Assembly: GCF_004851605.1 (NCBI RefSeq)
Contig: NZ_CP031093.1
Location: 2,852,692-2,916,691 of the forward strand
DNA from: Hydrocarboniclastica marina
Lineage (GTDB): Bacteria; Pseudomonadota; Gammaproteobacteria; Pseudomonadales; Oleiphilaceae
Direction: 5' to 3'
DNA: 64,000 nt
Shown here: positions 52,546-60,792 of the stretch, one piece after another
Layout: the number at the start of each line of letters is the position of its first letter
Position numbering within the stretch: the stretch's first letter is position 1
Made by a program: the position numbers and the translations under genes
The notes under the pieces: generated by a model
What the model saw: the letters and a program-made list of their open reading frames with translations, nothing else
Told to the model about the DNA's origin: nothing
Databases searched by the model: none

Positions 52546-53520
52546 ATGGTTATGAAAGGCCTGAAGAAAATCGCACTGATTTCCGCTATCTCAGCGGCCC
52601 CTTTTGCTGCACAAGCTCAAATGCAAGCTCTTGATGATCTGTCAATGAGCGAACTCACCGGCCAGGCCGGTGTTACTATCGACGTGAACCAGGCGCTGAT
52701 CAGCGTCGGCGAGATCGCGTACGAAGACAAGGGCTTCCTGGTCATTGACGGTTTGCGCCTGTTCGGTGGTATCGGCGGTCCCTATCTCGACCAGATCCGC
52801 ATTCACGTAGACGTTGCCGGGGAAGATCCCCGTGCCGATATTCCGTCTGGCACAGCTGGTGAATACCTCTATAACGAAAGCGTTCTGACCGGACTGGCCA
52901 ACATTGACGAAATTCGCGACAACATTCTTGAAGTCGAGAGCGACGCCAATGTTTCTGACGGCGACCTGGTTATCTCGATGCGCACCACCGGGCTCTTCCC
53001 CGTTGACTTCACTCTCGAAATCGACAGCATCTCCCTGGCCAAACAGACTAACGACGATGGTAGCGCCAACCGCACCAATGTCGGCAGCCTGAGAGCTGAC
53101 AACCCCAACAGCACCGTACTGGTGTCTGATCTGAAAATCGTCGGTAACCTTGGCCCGATCGATATTGTGGTCCAGGAAGAAAGCGACAGCATGAATATTA
53201 ACGCGTACTTCAACGCCAAAGGCGACGTGACGCTGCCGTTCATGGGTACCAGCCTTGGGTTCAGCCTGCACAATACCCGTGGCCAGGTGATCGGCTTTGG
53301 CCCAGGTGGCGAAGCGGTATCCTTCGCTCACGCCCAAGCGGACATCGGTGTCGCCGAAGACTACCTCGGCGCTGACCAGGATGCGCTTCGGGTTACGGTC
53401 CAGGACTTCTCCGGTGACCTCGACCTGACCGACATCACCATGGGTAACGGCGAGTCAATCGGTGCAATCTATATGACCGACATCGCCATCACCGCAGACA
53501 TGGTTGTCTACGGGCACTAA
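52546..53520 (+). CDS. DUF6160 family exported protein, copy 3
   Basis: The 324-residue product has a signal peptide and LDDLSMSELTGQAGVTIDV, followed by the same blocks as copies 1 and 2. It is nearly identical to copy 1 after residue 150 (for example NRTNVGSLRADNPNSTVLVS), suggesting recent duplication or gene conversion between copies 1 and 3. An ATG one codon upstream is possible, but MKGLKKIAL is the shared start. It is the only copy followed by a clear intrinsic terminator. Confidence 0.88.
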   Translation: MVMKGLKKIALISAISAAPFAAQAQMQALDDLSMSELTGQAGVTIDVNQALISVGEIAYEDKGFLVIDGLRLFGGIGGPYLDQIRIHVDVAGEDPRADIPSGTAGEYLYNESVLTGLANIDEIRDNILEVESDANVSDGDLVISMRTTGLFPVDFTLEIDSISLAKQTNDDGSANRTNVGSLRADNPNSTVLVSDLKIVGNLGPIDIVVQEESDSMNINAYFNAKGDVTLPFMGTSLGFSLHNTRGQVIGFGPGGEAVSFAHAQADIGVAEDYLGADQDALRVTVQDFSGDLDLTDITMGNGESIGAIYMTDIAITADMVVYGH

Positions 53521-53535
53521 ACGCTCGCGTGTTTG

Positions 53536-53562
53536 AAAAGCCACCCTTCGGGGTGGCTTTTT
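53536..53562 (+). terminator. Intrinsic terminator after DUF6160 copy 3
   Basis: AAAAGCCACCC-TTCG-GGGTGGCTTTTT is a perfect stem with a stable tetraloop and a T-run, 16 bases after the stop. Confidence 0.92.
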
Positions 53563-53590
53563 CGTGAAGGCACGGCAGCCATTTCACTCA

Positions 53591-54427
53591 TCAGCCCTCC
53601 ATATTCCGCTCGCTGTAAGTCACCTGTGCGTAATTCACCGCTGCCACCAGCATGATCCCGCCGACCATGTTGCCCGCTAACGTCGGTAGGAAGAATCCGA
53701 CCAGGAACGCAGAAAAAGACTGTTCCCCGGTGAATACGCTGTAGAGGGCCGCCACAGAACCGGCGATGATATGAGGAAAGTGCGCGAGGCCAATCACATA
53801 GGTCACTATGATGATGACGGCTACCCGTGCCGTTTCAGCGAACGGCATCAGCCAGAGCATCAGTGCCACCAGCCAGCCGGCGAATATGGCACGTAAAAAC
53901 ATTGTGCCAAACTCGGTGCCGTATTCCCGCGATGCTATTGCCTGCATCGACCCGTCCAGCTCTGGTCCCAGCACATTGAAAAAAGCCAGTGCGGCGGCAA
54001 ACACTGCGGTGCCCGTCAGGTTGGCGCTGAGGACGACCAACCAGAGATAGGCCATGCGCCTTACAGACCCGAGGTTGCGCGCCCGCATGATCTCGAGCAT
54101 GGGTGTCAGCGTATTCTCCGTAAACAATTGCTGACGCCCCAGGATGACGAAGAGAAAGCCCACCGAGTAGCCAAAGCTCGCTATGATGGGGCGCCAGGTG
54201 GCTTCTGGCGTGTAATTGTAGAGCAGCACCTGGGCGACGAACGAGAAGCCCATGGACAAGCCGGCTGCCAGAGCCGACCACGCCAGCCCCCACAAGGGCC
54301 TCCCTAACTCGGATACAGCTTCCCGCCTGATCGTTTCATACACGACTGCTGCACTGGGGGCTTCGCGGCGCCGCACATCTCTTTTCTGATTGTGGTCTAA
54401 ATCGGGCGCATGTTCCTCATGTTGCAT
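53591..54427 (-). CDS. Formate/nitrite transporter family (FNT) protein
   Basis: The 278-residue protein has six transmembrane helices of the FNT fold, with Asn-containing family motifs (ENTLTPMLEIM and HFPHIIAGSV). The closest pattern is the YfdC-like group, which often has a long, polar N-terminus as here (about residues 1-40, with Asp/Arg-rich segments). It could move formate, nitrite or another small anion. The ATG at 54427 is chosen over a TTG 12 codons upstream. It is not close enough to the nos cluster to be an operon member. Confidence 0.88.
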   Translation of the reverse strand: MQHEEHAPDLDHNQKRDVRRREAPSAAVVYETIRREAVSELGRPLWGLAWSALAAGLSMGFSFVAQVLLYNYTPEATWRPIIASFGYSVGFLFVILGRQQLFTENTLTPMLEIMRARNLGSVRRMAYLWLVVLSANLTGTAVFAAALAFFNVLGPELDGSMQAIASREYGTEFGTMFLRAIFAGWLVALMLWLMPFAETARVAVIIIVTYVIGLAHFPHIIAGSVAALYSVFTGEQSFSAFLVGFFLPTLAGNMVGGIMLVAAVNYAQVTYSERNMEG

Positions 54428-54517
54428 TGTGCTCGCCTGTCCTTGGGGAATGGGATCACCCAATACTATGCACTCACCTGCGATGCTGACAGTTAAGTTC
54501 TGGCTATAGTGCGGAAT

Positions 54518-55309
54518 TCAGGCCACGAGACCGCGCCACAGCCCAAGTATACTGATGAGCAGTAGAACCCACCCCAGCATCCTGAAGAACACCGGGGTTT
54601 CAGCCTGCAGCATCCGTTTGTGAAACCGCATGCCCAATACATGACCGACCGCGGCACAGGGAAGCAGCCAGAGGTGATGGATCAGCTGCAGATCGACGCC
54701 TGCGTAAACGAAGGCGCCAAGCTTTATAGTGACGAGGATAAACCAGAGCGCGAACAGCGTGTCGCGCAGCTGCTCCTTGGCGACATGCTGCGCGGCGACC
54801 GCGATTATCAATGGTGCGCCGATAAGTGATGTTCCGCTAATGTATCCCCCCAGCATCAGGAACAGGGTATCGACCAGTTTGCTGTTGCTTCTGAAGGGCC
54901 GCCCGAGGATGTAGGAAAGCGAATACAGCGCGACGATTGAGAAGATGACCGCGCTCATTATGTTGGCTGGCAGGGTAAGCAGCCCAAACACGCCGATCAT
55001 CTTGGGCACGATCATGATGGCAAGTAAGCGTTGCAAATAGCGCCAGTCCACCGTACTGCCCTGCGGGCCCGCTTCCGGAGAACTTCTTTGCCCTGCACCT
55101 GGGCGGTTATTGGCAACAACGGTCAGGGAGGAGAAAACCAGCAAGTGGACGGCAATTATCGGAAGGTAGACCAGCGGGTCATCATGGACAAGAAGCAGAA
55201 AGGGCAGCGACAGGACTGCGCCGCCAAACCCCAGGCCGGAACGAACAAACCCGCTCCAGATAAAGATCAGACCGATGAGGCCATACTGATAAAGCGTCAG
55301 ATCTGCCAT
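54518..55309 (-). CDS. TauE/SafE family membrane transporter
   Basis: The 263-residue protein has about eight transmembrane helices with the TauE/SafE pattern: GFGGAVLSLPFLLL (about 27-40), PKMIGVFGLLTLP and GGYISGTSLIGAPLIIA. The family exports sulfite, sulfoacetate and other organosulfur anions in some members; here the substrate is unknown. The ATG at 55309 is chosen because the frame to 55408 adds a non-hydrophobic segment. It lies upstream of the FNT gene on the same strand, about 90 bases away. Confidence 0.85.
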   Translation of the reverse strand: MADLTLYQYGLIGLIFIWSGFVRSGLGFGGAVLSLPFLLLVHDDPLVYLPIIAVHLLVFSSLTVVANNRPGAGQRSSPEAGPQGSTVDWRYLQRLLAIMIVPKMIGVFGLLTLPANIMSAVIFSIVALYSLSYILGRPFRSNSKLVDTLFLMLGGYISGTSLIGAPLIIAVAAQHVAKEQLRDTLFALWFILVTIKLGAFVYAGVDLQLIHHLWLLPCAAVGHVLGMRFHKRMLQAETPVFFRMLGWVLLLISILGLWRGLVA

Positions 55310-55471
55310 TGGCCTAACCCGTACTCCCAAAACGGCGCATTGTAACGGCCCGCCGACCGAAGCAACAGCGGGTCCGTTGAGGCTGCTTACATCACCCTTT
55401 CGGACCACAGCAGCTTGCGCTGCCGTCCCTGCTGTAGGCTTCTTGATTTGTTTGGGGCACTCTTGACGGGC

Positions 55472-56074
55472 CTATAGGCCGCTGAGGATCTGATCAGCCT
55501 CGTCTTGCAGTGCATTCCGCTCCGCGCGGAGCTGATTCTGGAGTTGCTCATCAAGCACCGCCAGGTTTTCGTCTACCACCCGCAGAAGAATCTGCAAGCT
55601 ACAATGAAGCATCCGCGCGCCAGCCAGCACGTCGCTACGGAGGCTGGGCGACGTAGCCAGTAACGCCGACTCAACCAGACGCATGCCGTCCAGGCATGTC
55701 ACAGCAGCATTGAGTGGAACTTCATTGATCAGTTTCGCTTCAGGACACGTCGAGCTCTGCCGTTCATCCGACGCGCCCGCTGCCGGGGCTGATGCACCAC
55801 ACCCACTGGATTTCAGGAATGCGGCAAAGGCTTCGGCGTCTTCGTCGGCGAAGGTTGAAAGTCGACCGGAACACTTCTCGAGCTGATGAGCCAGTGATAC
55901 CGATTCTGGGGATGGGTTATCTCCAGCGCTTATAGCTATTCCTTTTTCTATTAACGCCAGCCCGAAGTCAGCAGCGACAGCGGCGGCCGCGCCACACCCC
56001 GGAGTTGGCCTGTTCGCCAGGTCGTGGCGAAAGGCCGCGAGAGACCTGTCCATGAGCTGCCGTGTATGGGTCAT
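55472..56074 (-). CDS. Cyclodeaminase/cyclohydrolase (FTCD_C) family protein
   Basis: The 200-residue protein has FRHDLANRPTPGCGAAAAVAADFGLALIEK (about 15-44), corresponding to the PTPGGGS glycine-rich start of the FTCD_C fold, then ADEDAEAFAAFLKSSG and VPLNAAVTCLDGMRLVESALLATSPSLRSDVLAGARM. The family acts on tetrahydrofolate intermediates (formiminotetrahydrofolate cyclodeaminase or methenyl-THF cyclohydrolase). No other folate gene is nearby, and the GGGS loop reads GCGA, so activity is uncertain. Confidence 0.8.
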   Translation of the reverse strand: MTHTRQLMDRSLAAFRHDLANRPTPGCGAAAAVAADFGLALIEKGIAISAGDNPSPESVSLAHQLEKCSGRLSTFADEDAEAFAAFLKSSGCGASAPAAGASDERQSSTCPEAKLINEVPLNAAVTCLDGMRLVESALLATSPSLRSDVLAGARMLHCSLQILLRVVDENLAVLDEQLQNQLRAERNALQDEADQILSGL

Positions 56075-56104
56075 GCTAGATTGCGCTCCTAGCCCTTGGG
56101 CACA

Positions 56105-56839
56105 CTATCGCCAAAGTTCAGCTACCGGTGTGGTGGGTGAATAATGATGGGCAACCTGAGCCTGAAAAAGCTCTGCCGTCGCCAGCGCATCAGTCAGGGC
56201 ATGGTGAGGCGCGTAGTAAGGTAATCCGTAGCGTAACCGGCTGTCAGCCAACCGAACCGAGGGTCGGCGATGGCCGCGTAGTCGTGTCAGCCACCCGCGC
56301 GGCACTTCTCGCTGCGCCAGGGCTTCCAGCTCAAGCGTGTCGACTACGGGAAACTCTATGCCTTCGCCGATCCGGGCCTGCAAAGCGGCATCAAGGAACC
56401 GACGCTCGATTGCTCGATAATGCACAACCACTACACGACCAGCGAGCGCTTCCAGTATTTCGTCCAGGACCTGGCTCAGGTCCGGTGCCCGTTGAATATC
56501 AGAGTGTGTGATGCCGTGATAGGTTATGGACTCTTCCACGAGCGCCTTCCTCGGCTTGACCACCCAATGGCGGGCCTGGGCGCAGCGAATCCGACGCAGA
56601 TCAAAAGGTATCAGGCCGACACTGACGATGCCGTGCTGTTCGACATCAAGCCCCGTCGTCTCAAAGTCCAGAGCTACAAAAGGCGTGCTCGCCAGTGGCG
56701 TATCACCCCGGACTGTCCCTGCCCGGTAAAATTTTTGCAGTCGACTGTCCCTGGCCTCGCCTGCCCGGTTAGCCAGTCGCTGCGGCCAGTCGATGGGCTG
56801 GTTCCGTTCTGGCTCTTTGGCCGGCCTCAGGTAAAGCAC
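56105..56839 (-). CDS. DEDDh-type 3'-5' exonuclease (DnaQ-like)
   Basis: The 244-residue protein has the exonuclease motifs FVALDFETTGLD (ExoI, about 54-65), VVHYRAIERRFLD (ExoII, about 138-150) and HHALTDALATAELF (ExoIII with the DEDDh His, about 211-224). It is longer at the N-terminus than a DNA polymerase III epsilon core. It begins 9 bases after the stop of the cNMP/CBS/DUF294 gene, so the two are an operon, a pairing seen in many gammaproteobacteria. Confidence 0.92.
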   Translation of the reverse strand: MLYLRPAKEPERNQPIDWPQRLANRAGEARDSRLQKFYRAGTVRGDTPLASTPFVALDFETTGLDVEQHGIVSVGLIPFDLRRIRCAQARHWVVKPRKALVEESITYHGITHSDIQRAPDLSQVLDEILEALAGRVVVVHYRAIERRFLDAALQARIGEGIEFPVVDTLELEALAQREVPRGWLTRLRGHRRPSVRLADSRLRYGLPYYAPHHALTDALATAELFQAQVAHHYSPTTPVAELWR

Positions 56840-56848
56840 AGCCGCTCC

Positions 56849-58729
56849 TTACGCCGACCGGTTAGGGTGATAGTGGAACTTCAGGAACTTCTGCGCATTG
56901 CTCAGCACCTGGAATGCATCCTTGAGACTGCGCCGCTCAAAATGTGACAACTGTTGCGGCTCAACATTGTTGTCGGCTTCCTGGCCGGCCTGCAGGGACA
57001 AAGCCTGCTGGCGGATGCGCACCAGCGCAATAAACTCCAGCGCATCGCGAAGGTCCGAGCCAATCGCCGGGGATAACGCCTTGGCCTCGACGATATCTTC
57101 AATTCTTTCGAATGTGTTCTGCGACCTGGAGCCCACCGATAGGGCGTGCACCCGAACCAGGTCAACCAGGGGGGCCGTTCCGCGACGCTTGAGATTAATA
57201 CTGTCCCGCTGTTTGCCGTCTTTCTCCAGCACAAACGCCTTGAAGAAGCCCAGCGGTGGCGTTCGGTTGAGCGCATTCCGGGCCATACAGGCAAGAAAGT
57301 AATGATTGCCTTTAGCCCGGCGGGCTATTTCCTTTCGCAGGTGGTCAACCCACTCGGTCCGACCATACACGCCGTCCAGGTCAAAAAAGATCGAGCTGTT
57401 GAGGAGCGTCTCGGGCGAAGGCCGCTCGATCCATTCGGCGAAGTAGCGCTCCCAGACTCGCAGCGGCTGGCGCCATTTTACGTTCGTAGCCATGATGCCA
57501 CCCGAGCAGTAGACATAGCCGCAGCGTGCCAGCCCGTCGCTGACAAACGCCGCCAACTGACGAAAGTAGTCGTCGTGCAAGTCCCTGTCGAAGCTGTTGT
57601 CCAGAATCAGGGCGTTGTCCTGATCAGTGACGACACTCTGCTCATCGCGGGCCATGGAACCCAGCGCCAGAAAGCAGTAGGGCACTGGCGGCGGTCCGAG
57701 GGCTTCTTCGGCCAATTCCAGTAGCCGCTGCTTGAAACTCCGACCGATCACAGCCATGGCACTGCCGACCATGTGGGAGTTGGCGTCTTCATTGACCAGT
57801 CTGACAAAGCTCGCGCGCACCTCTGGCGCCAGCGTCACCAGCTCGTCGACATTCTGCTGCCGCAGAATCCTGCCGACGACGAAGAGACTGTTCTGGGACT
57901 CGTAGCGGACAATGTCCGAAATCGCGATCATACCCACGGGTCTGTCTCGGTGAAGCACCGGCAGATGGTGAAGATTGTTCCGCAACATCGACAGCAAAGC
58001 TTCAAAGACGTATTGGCTCGATTCGATCGTTATAACGCCCGGCGACATAACCTCAGCCACAGGCGTATCTAGCGGCAAACCGGCGGCCAACACCCGGGTA
58101 CGGAAATCTCGATCCGTGACAATCCCGGCCATACCATGGTTTGGGCTGTCAGCTCCAGGCTCGCCTTCCGTGATAATAAGTGCAGAAACCCCCTCCTCAG
58201 TCATTTTCGCTGCGGCTTCGCGAACAGTAGCACCAATCGGCATGGTCACTGGCTCACGCGTAATCAGTGGCCGGACCTTTGATGTCATGCTCTCGTTGGA
58301 GCCTTCTGCCTGGGAAACAGCCTGGCGCAGGCGGGTGCGGTCCTCTATCTCAACGTAGTCCGCAAAGGCTTCGTGGTTTTCGAAAAGTTGGTCAAACTCC
58401 CTGGCGGGAATAAAGTACACGAGCGTATCGGTCACAGCTCGAGCCGGGAAACGGACGGTCCGATTCATCAGCAGGCCCAGCTGCCCGAAAATATCTCCTT
58501 CGTCCAGTCGGTTGTACAGCTCACCTGAGCGCCGAAAAACTTCCACCGTTCCACTGCGGATCATGTGTAGCGCATCAAGGGCCTGACCGAACTGCAGTAT
58601 CTGGGAACCGGCCCGAAAATAGGCTACTTCAATTGTCGTCGCGAGGTCTTTGAGAACGGGGTCTGGCAGACCGTCGAAAGGTGCGTATCTACGAAGAAAT
58701 TCGTAGATTTCAAACTGTTCTACTTCCAT
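56849..58729 (-). CDS. cNMP-binding-CBS-DUF294 nucleotidyltransferase-like protein
   Basis: The 626-residue cytoplasmic protein has a cyclic-nucleotide-binding domain (about 12-125), two CBS domains (about 150-290), a DUF294 putative nucleotidyltransferase with GSMARDEQSVVTDQDNALI (about 350-368) and a helical C-terminal domain (about 480-620). It resembles the regulatory proteins that accompany acetate or other solute carriers and a DnaQ-like exonuclease. The nucleotidyltransferase target, perhaps the exonuclease or a protein, is unknown. The start at 58729 is chosen because the frame upstream (to 58795) overlaps a hairpin. The BCCT gene lies 130 bases upstream. Confidence 0.9.
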   Translation of the reverse strand: MEVEQFEIYEFLRRYAPFDGLPDPVLKDLATTIEVAYFRAGSQILQFGQALDALHMIRSGTVEVFRRSGELYNRLDEGDIFGQLGLLMNRTVRFPARAVTDTLVYFIPAREFDQLFENHEAFADYVEIEDRTRLRQAVSQAEGSNESMTSKVRPLITREPVTMPIGATVREAAAKMTEEGVSALIITEGEPGADSPNHGMAGIVTDRDFRTRVLAAGLPLDTPVAEVMSPGVITIESSQYVFEALLSMLRNNLHHLPVLHRDRPVGMIAISDIVRYESQNSLFVVGRILRQQNVDELVTLAPEVRASFVRLVNEDANSHMVGSAMAVIGRSFKQRLLELAEEALGPPPVPYCFLALGSMARDEQSVVTDQDNALILDNSFDRDLHDDYFRQLAAFVSDGLARCGYVYCSGGIMATNVKWRQPLRVWERYFAEWIERPSPETLLNSSIFFDLDGVYGRTEWVDHLRKEIARRAKGNHYFLACMARNALNRTPPLGFFKAFVLEKDGKQRDSINLKRRGTAPLVDLVRVHALSVGSRSQNTFERIEDIVEAKALSPAIGSDLRDALEFIALVRIRQQALSLQAGQEADNNVEPQQLSHFERRSLKDAFQVLSNAQKFLKFHYHPNRSA

Positions 58730-58776
58730 GTCTCCGCCTCGATGTGTTCCAGACGAGTTGGGCTGACCCAGAAATT

Positions 58777-58802
58777 GGAGGGGGTGCCACAGCACCCCCT
58801 CC
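58777..58802 (-). terminator. Perfect 11-bp hairpin after the BCCT gene
   Basis: GGAGGGGGTGC and GCACCCCCTCC pair perfectly around CACA, about 60 bases past the BCCT stop. Only a short T-containing stretch follows on the minus strand, so termination efficiency is uncertain. Confidence 0.55.
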
Positions 58803-58861
58803 TGAGTCTACCGGACAACAGCAGACCGATCCTTACCGAATTTCCCGGAGTCCCCGGATTT

Positions 58862-60493
58862 TCATGAGGCTCTTGGCTCCGACGCCAGCCCCTTATACAC
58901 CGAGATGCACGAGACCAGTAACACGATAGTGAATGGCAGCCCGGTCGAGACCGCCATTGCCTGGAGCGCAACCAACCCACCCCCGAGGATGAGCGCAATC
59001 GCGACCAGCCCTTCAAAGGTACACCAGAACACCCGCTGGGGTTTCGGCGAATCAATCTTGCCGCCTGCGGAAATAGCGTCAATGACCAACGAGCCAGAAT
59101 CCGAAGAGGTCACGAAAAACACCACCACCAGAATTATGGCGATAAAGGAGGTGATCTGGGCCAGCGGCAGCGCATCCAGCATGGCGAAGAGTTGCAGGGG
59201 CAGATCGGCGTTGACCGCAGCCTCGTAGCCTTCCTGAACATACTGACTGATAGCCGTGTTACCGAAGACCGTCATCCAGAGCACACACGCGGCGGATGGA
59301 ATCAAGAGTACAGATACCATGAACTCGCGTACGGTGCGTCCACGGGAAACCCGTGCGATAAACATGCCGACGAAGGGAGACCAGGAAATCCACCATGCCC
59401 AGTAGAAGGCGGTCCAACCCTGGGCAAAGTTCTCATCCTCCCGGCCAATAGGGTTGGCCAGACCTGGCAGGTGTTCGATGTAGGCGACCAGGTTGGAGAA
59501 AAAGCCGGTAACAATCGCCAGGGTCGGTCCCACTATGACAACGAACAACAGCAACAGGCCAGCAAGAACCATATTAATCTGGGATAAACGTTGTACACCG
59601 GCTTCAAGCCCGGCCAGCACTGACAATGTCGCTATGAGGGTAATCCCCAGAACCAGCAGCACCTCAGTTGTGGCCCCGAGCGGCACACCGAACAGGTAAT
59701 TAAGCCCTGCAGCCGCCTGGGAAGCGCCCAGCCCCAGCGATGTTGCCAGTCCAAACAGTGTTGCAAGAACTGCAAGAATATCGATGAGATGGCCGGGCCA
59801 ACCCCAGACCCGCTCCCCCAGGATCGGGTAAAATACCGACCGCACCGTCAACGGCAGGCCTTTGTTGAACGAGAAGATCGCCAAACCCAGCGCCAGCACA
59901 GCATAGATAGCCCAAGGGTGCAGCCCCCAGTGGTAAATTGTCGCGGCCATGGCTAATCGGGCGGCTGCCTGGGGGTCTCCCTCAGCGCCACCCAGCGGGG
60001 CCCAATCCGTGCGCACCCCATTTTCCATCGCAGTACCGCCAAGGGCCGTGCCGAAATGGGAAAGCGGCTCGGATACGCCGAAGAACATCAGGCCGATGCC
60101 CATGCCAGCTGCGAACAGCATCGAGAACCAACCAAGGTAGGAAAAATCCGGTGTGGCCTCAGTTCCGCCGATGCGAACCTTGCCCATGGGGGAGACGATG
60201 AGAAAGAGGCAGAACAGGACGAAAATATTACCCGCACTGATAAAGAACCAGTCAAGCCTCGAAGTGAGCGCGCTCAGGACATTGTCGAACAGAGGCTCTA
60301 CCTGGGTCTGGAATATCAGCGTCAGCACGACAAAGGCTACGATCGCCAGGCCGGAGATCATGAACACCCGATTGTGAATATCCAGCCCGAACGGGCCGAT
60401 ACGCAGGGCGATATTGTCCTGCCCTATCTGGTAGTCCGTGTCTATGGGATTGACGTCGCCGTCCGGCGCCATCATATCGTCAGGTTTACTCAT
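58862..60493 (-). CDS. BCCT family transporter (betaine/choline/carnitine)
   Basis: The 543-residue protein has twelve transmembrane helices. BCCT signatures are visible: GIGLMFFGVSEPL (about 133-145), YHWGLHPWAIYA (about 188-199, with the substrate-gripping Trp) and WTAFYWAWWISWSPFVGMFIARVSRGRT in the second half. Members import glycine betaine, choline or related osmolytes. The protein may be regulated by the cNMP/CBS/DUF294 protein encoded downstream. The start at 60493 has GGAG about 12 bases upstream. Confidence 0.93.
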   Translation of the reverse strand: MSKPDDMMAPDGDVNPIDTDYQIGQDNIALRIGPFGLDIHNRVFMISGLAIVAFVVLTLIFQTQVEPLFDNVLSALTSRLDWFFISAGNIFVLFCLFLIVSPMGKVRIGGTEATPDFSYLGWFSMLFAAGMGIGLMFFGVSEPLSHFGTALGGTAMENGVRTDWAPLGGAEGDPQAAARLAMAATIYHWGLHPWAIYAVLALGLAIFSFNKGLPLTVRSVFYPILGERVWGWPGHLIDILAVLATLFGLATSLGLGASQAAAGLNYLFGVPLGATTEVLLVLGITLIATLSVLAGLEAGVQRLSQINMVLAGLLLLFVVIVGPTLAIVTGFFSNLVAYIEHLPGLANPIGREDENFAQGWTAFYWAWWISWSPFVGMFIARVSRGRTVREFMVSVLLIPSAACVLWMTVFGNTAISQYVQEGYEAAVNADLPLQLFAMLDALPLAQITSFIAIILVVVFFVTSSDSGSLVIDAISAGGKIDSPKPQRVFWCTFEGLVAIALILGGGLVALQAMAVSTGLPFTIVLLVSCISVYKGLASEPRAS

Positions 60494-60691
60494 CGTTCTG
60501 CTTACTCCGCTGGCTGTGTTTAAGGCACACCCCGGCGGCGACGCATTGCTGAGCAATAAACGGTTCGCCAGTACGCCGACAGGGTCCGTTCTAATAGGGG
60601 TAACAGAGCGAGGGTAACATAGAGCCGCGCTTGAGTGTTTTGTGGCAAGACATTTGAAACGGAAGACGTTTGATCAGGACTTGCTGTGGAG

Positions 60692-60792
60692 ACGAAAAAG
60701 GCCGCCCCCGCGAGCGGGGACGGCCTTTTATTGCAGAGCTTAAGATCTACTCCTTAGAGGATCGGAGTTAACCCCAGCTGGATGGTGTTGCC
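60692..60792. repeat. 101-bp near-identical repeat, copy 1 (3' end of choice-of-anchor D gene)
   Basis: This segment spans the terminator, the 3' untranslated region and the last 13 codons of the gene at 60754. It matches 62859-62959 at 100 of 101 positions; the one difference is in the terminator loop region. Confidence 0.9.
60696..60730 (-). terminator. Intrinsic terminator of choice-of-anchor D gene 1
   Basis: On the minus strand AAGGCCGTCCCCGC and GCGGGGGCGGCCTT form a long near-perfect stem with a short loop followed by TTTTTC, about 25 bases after the stop. Confidence 0.92.
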
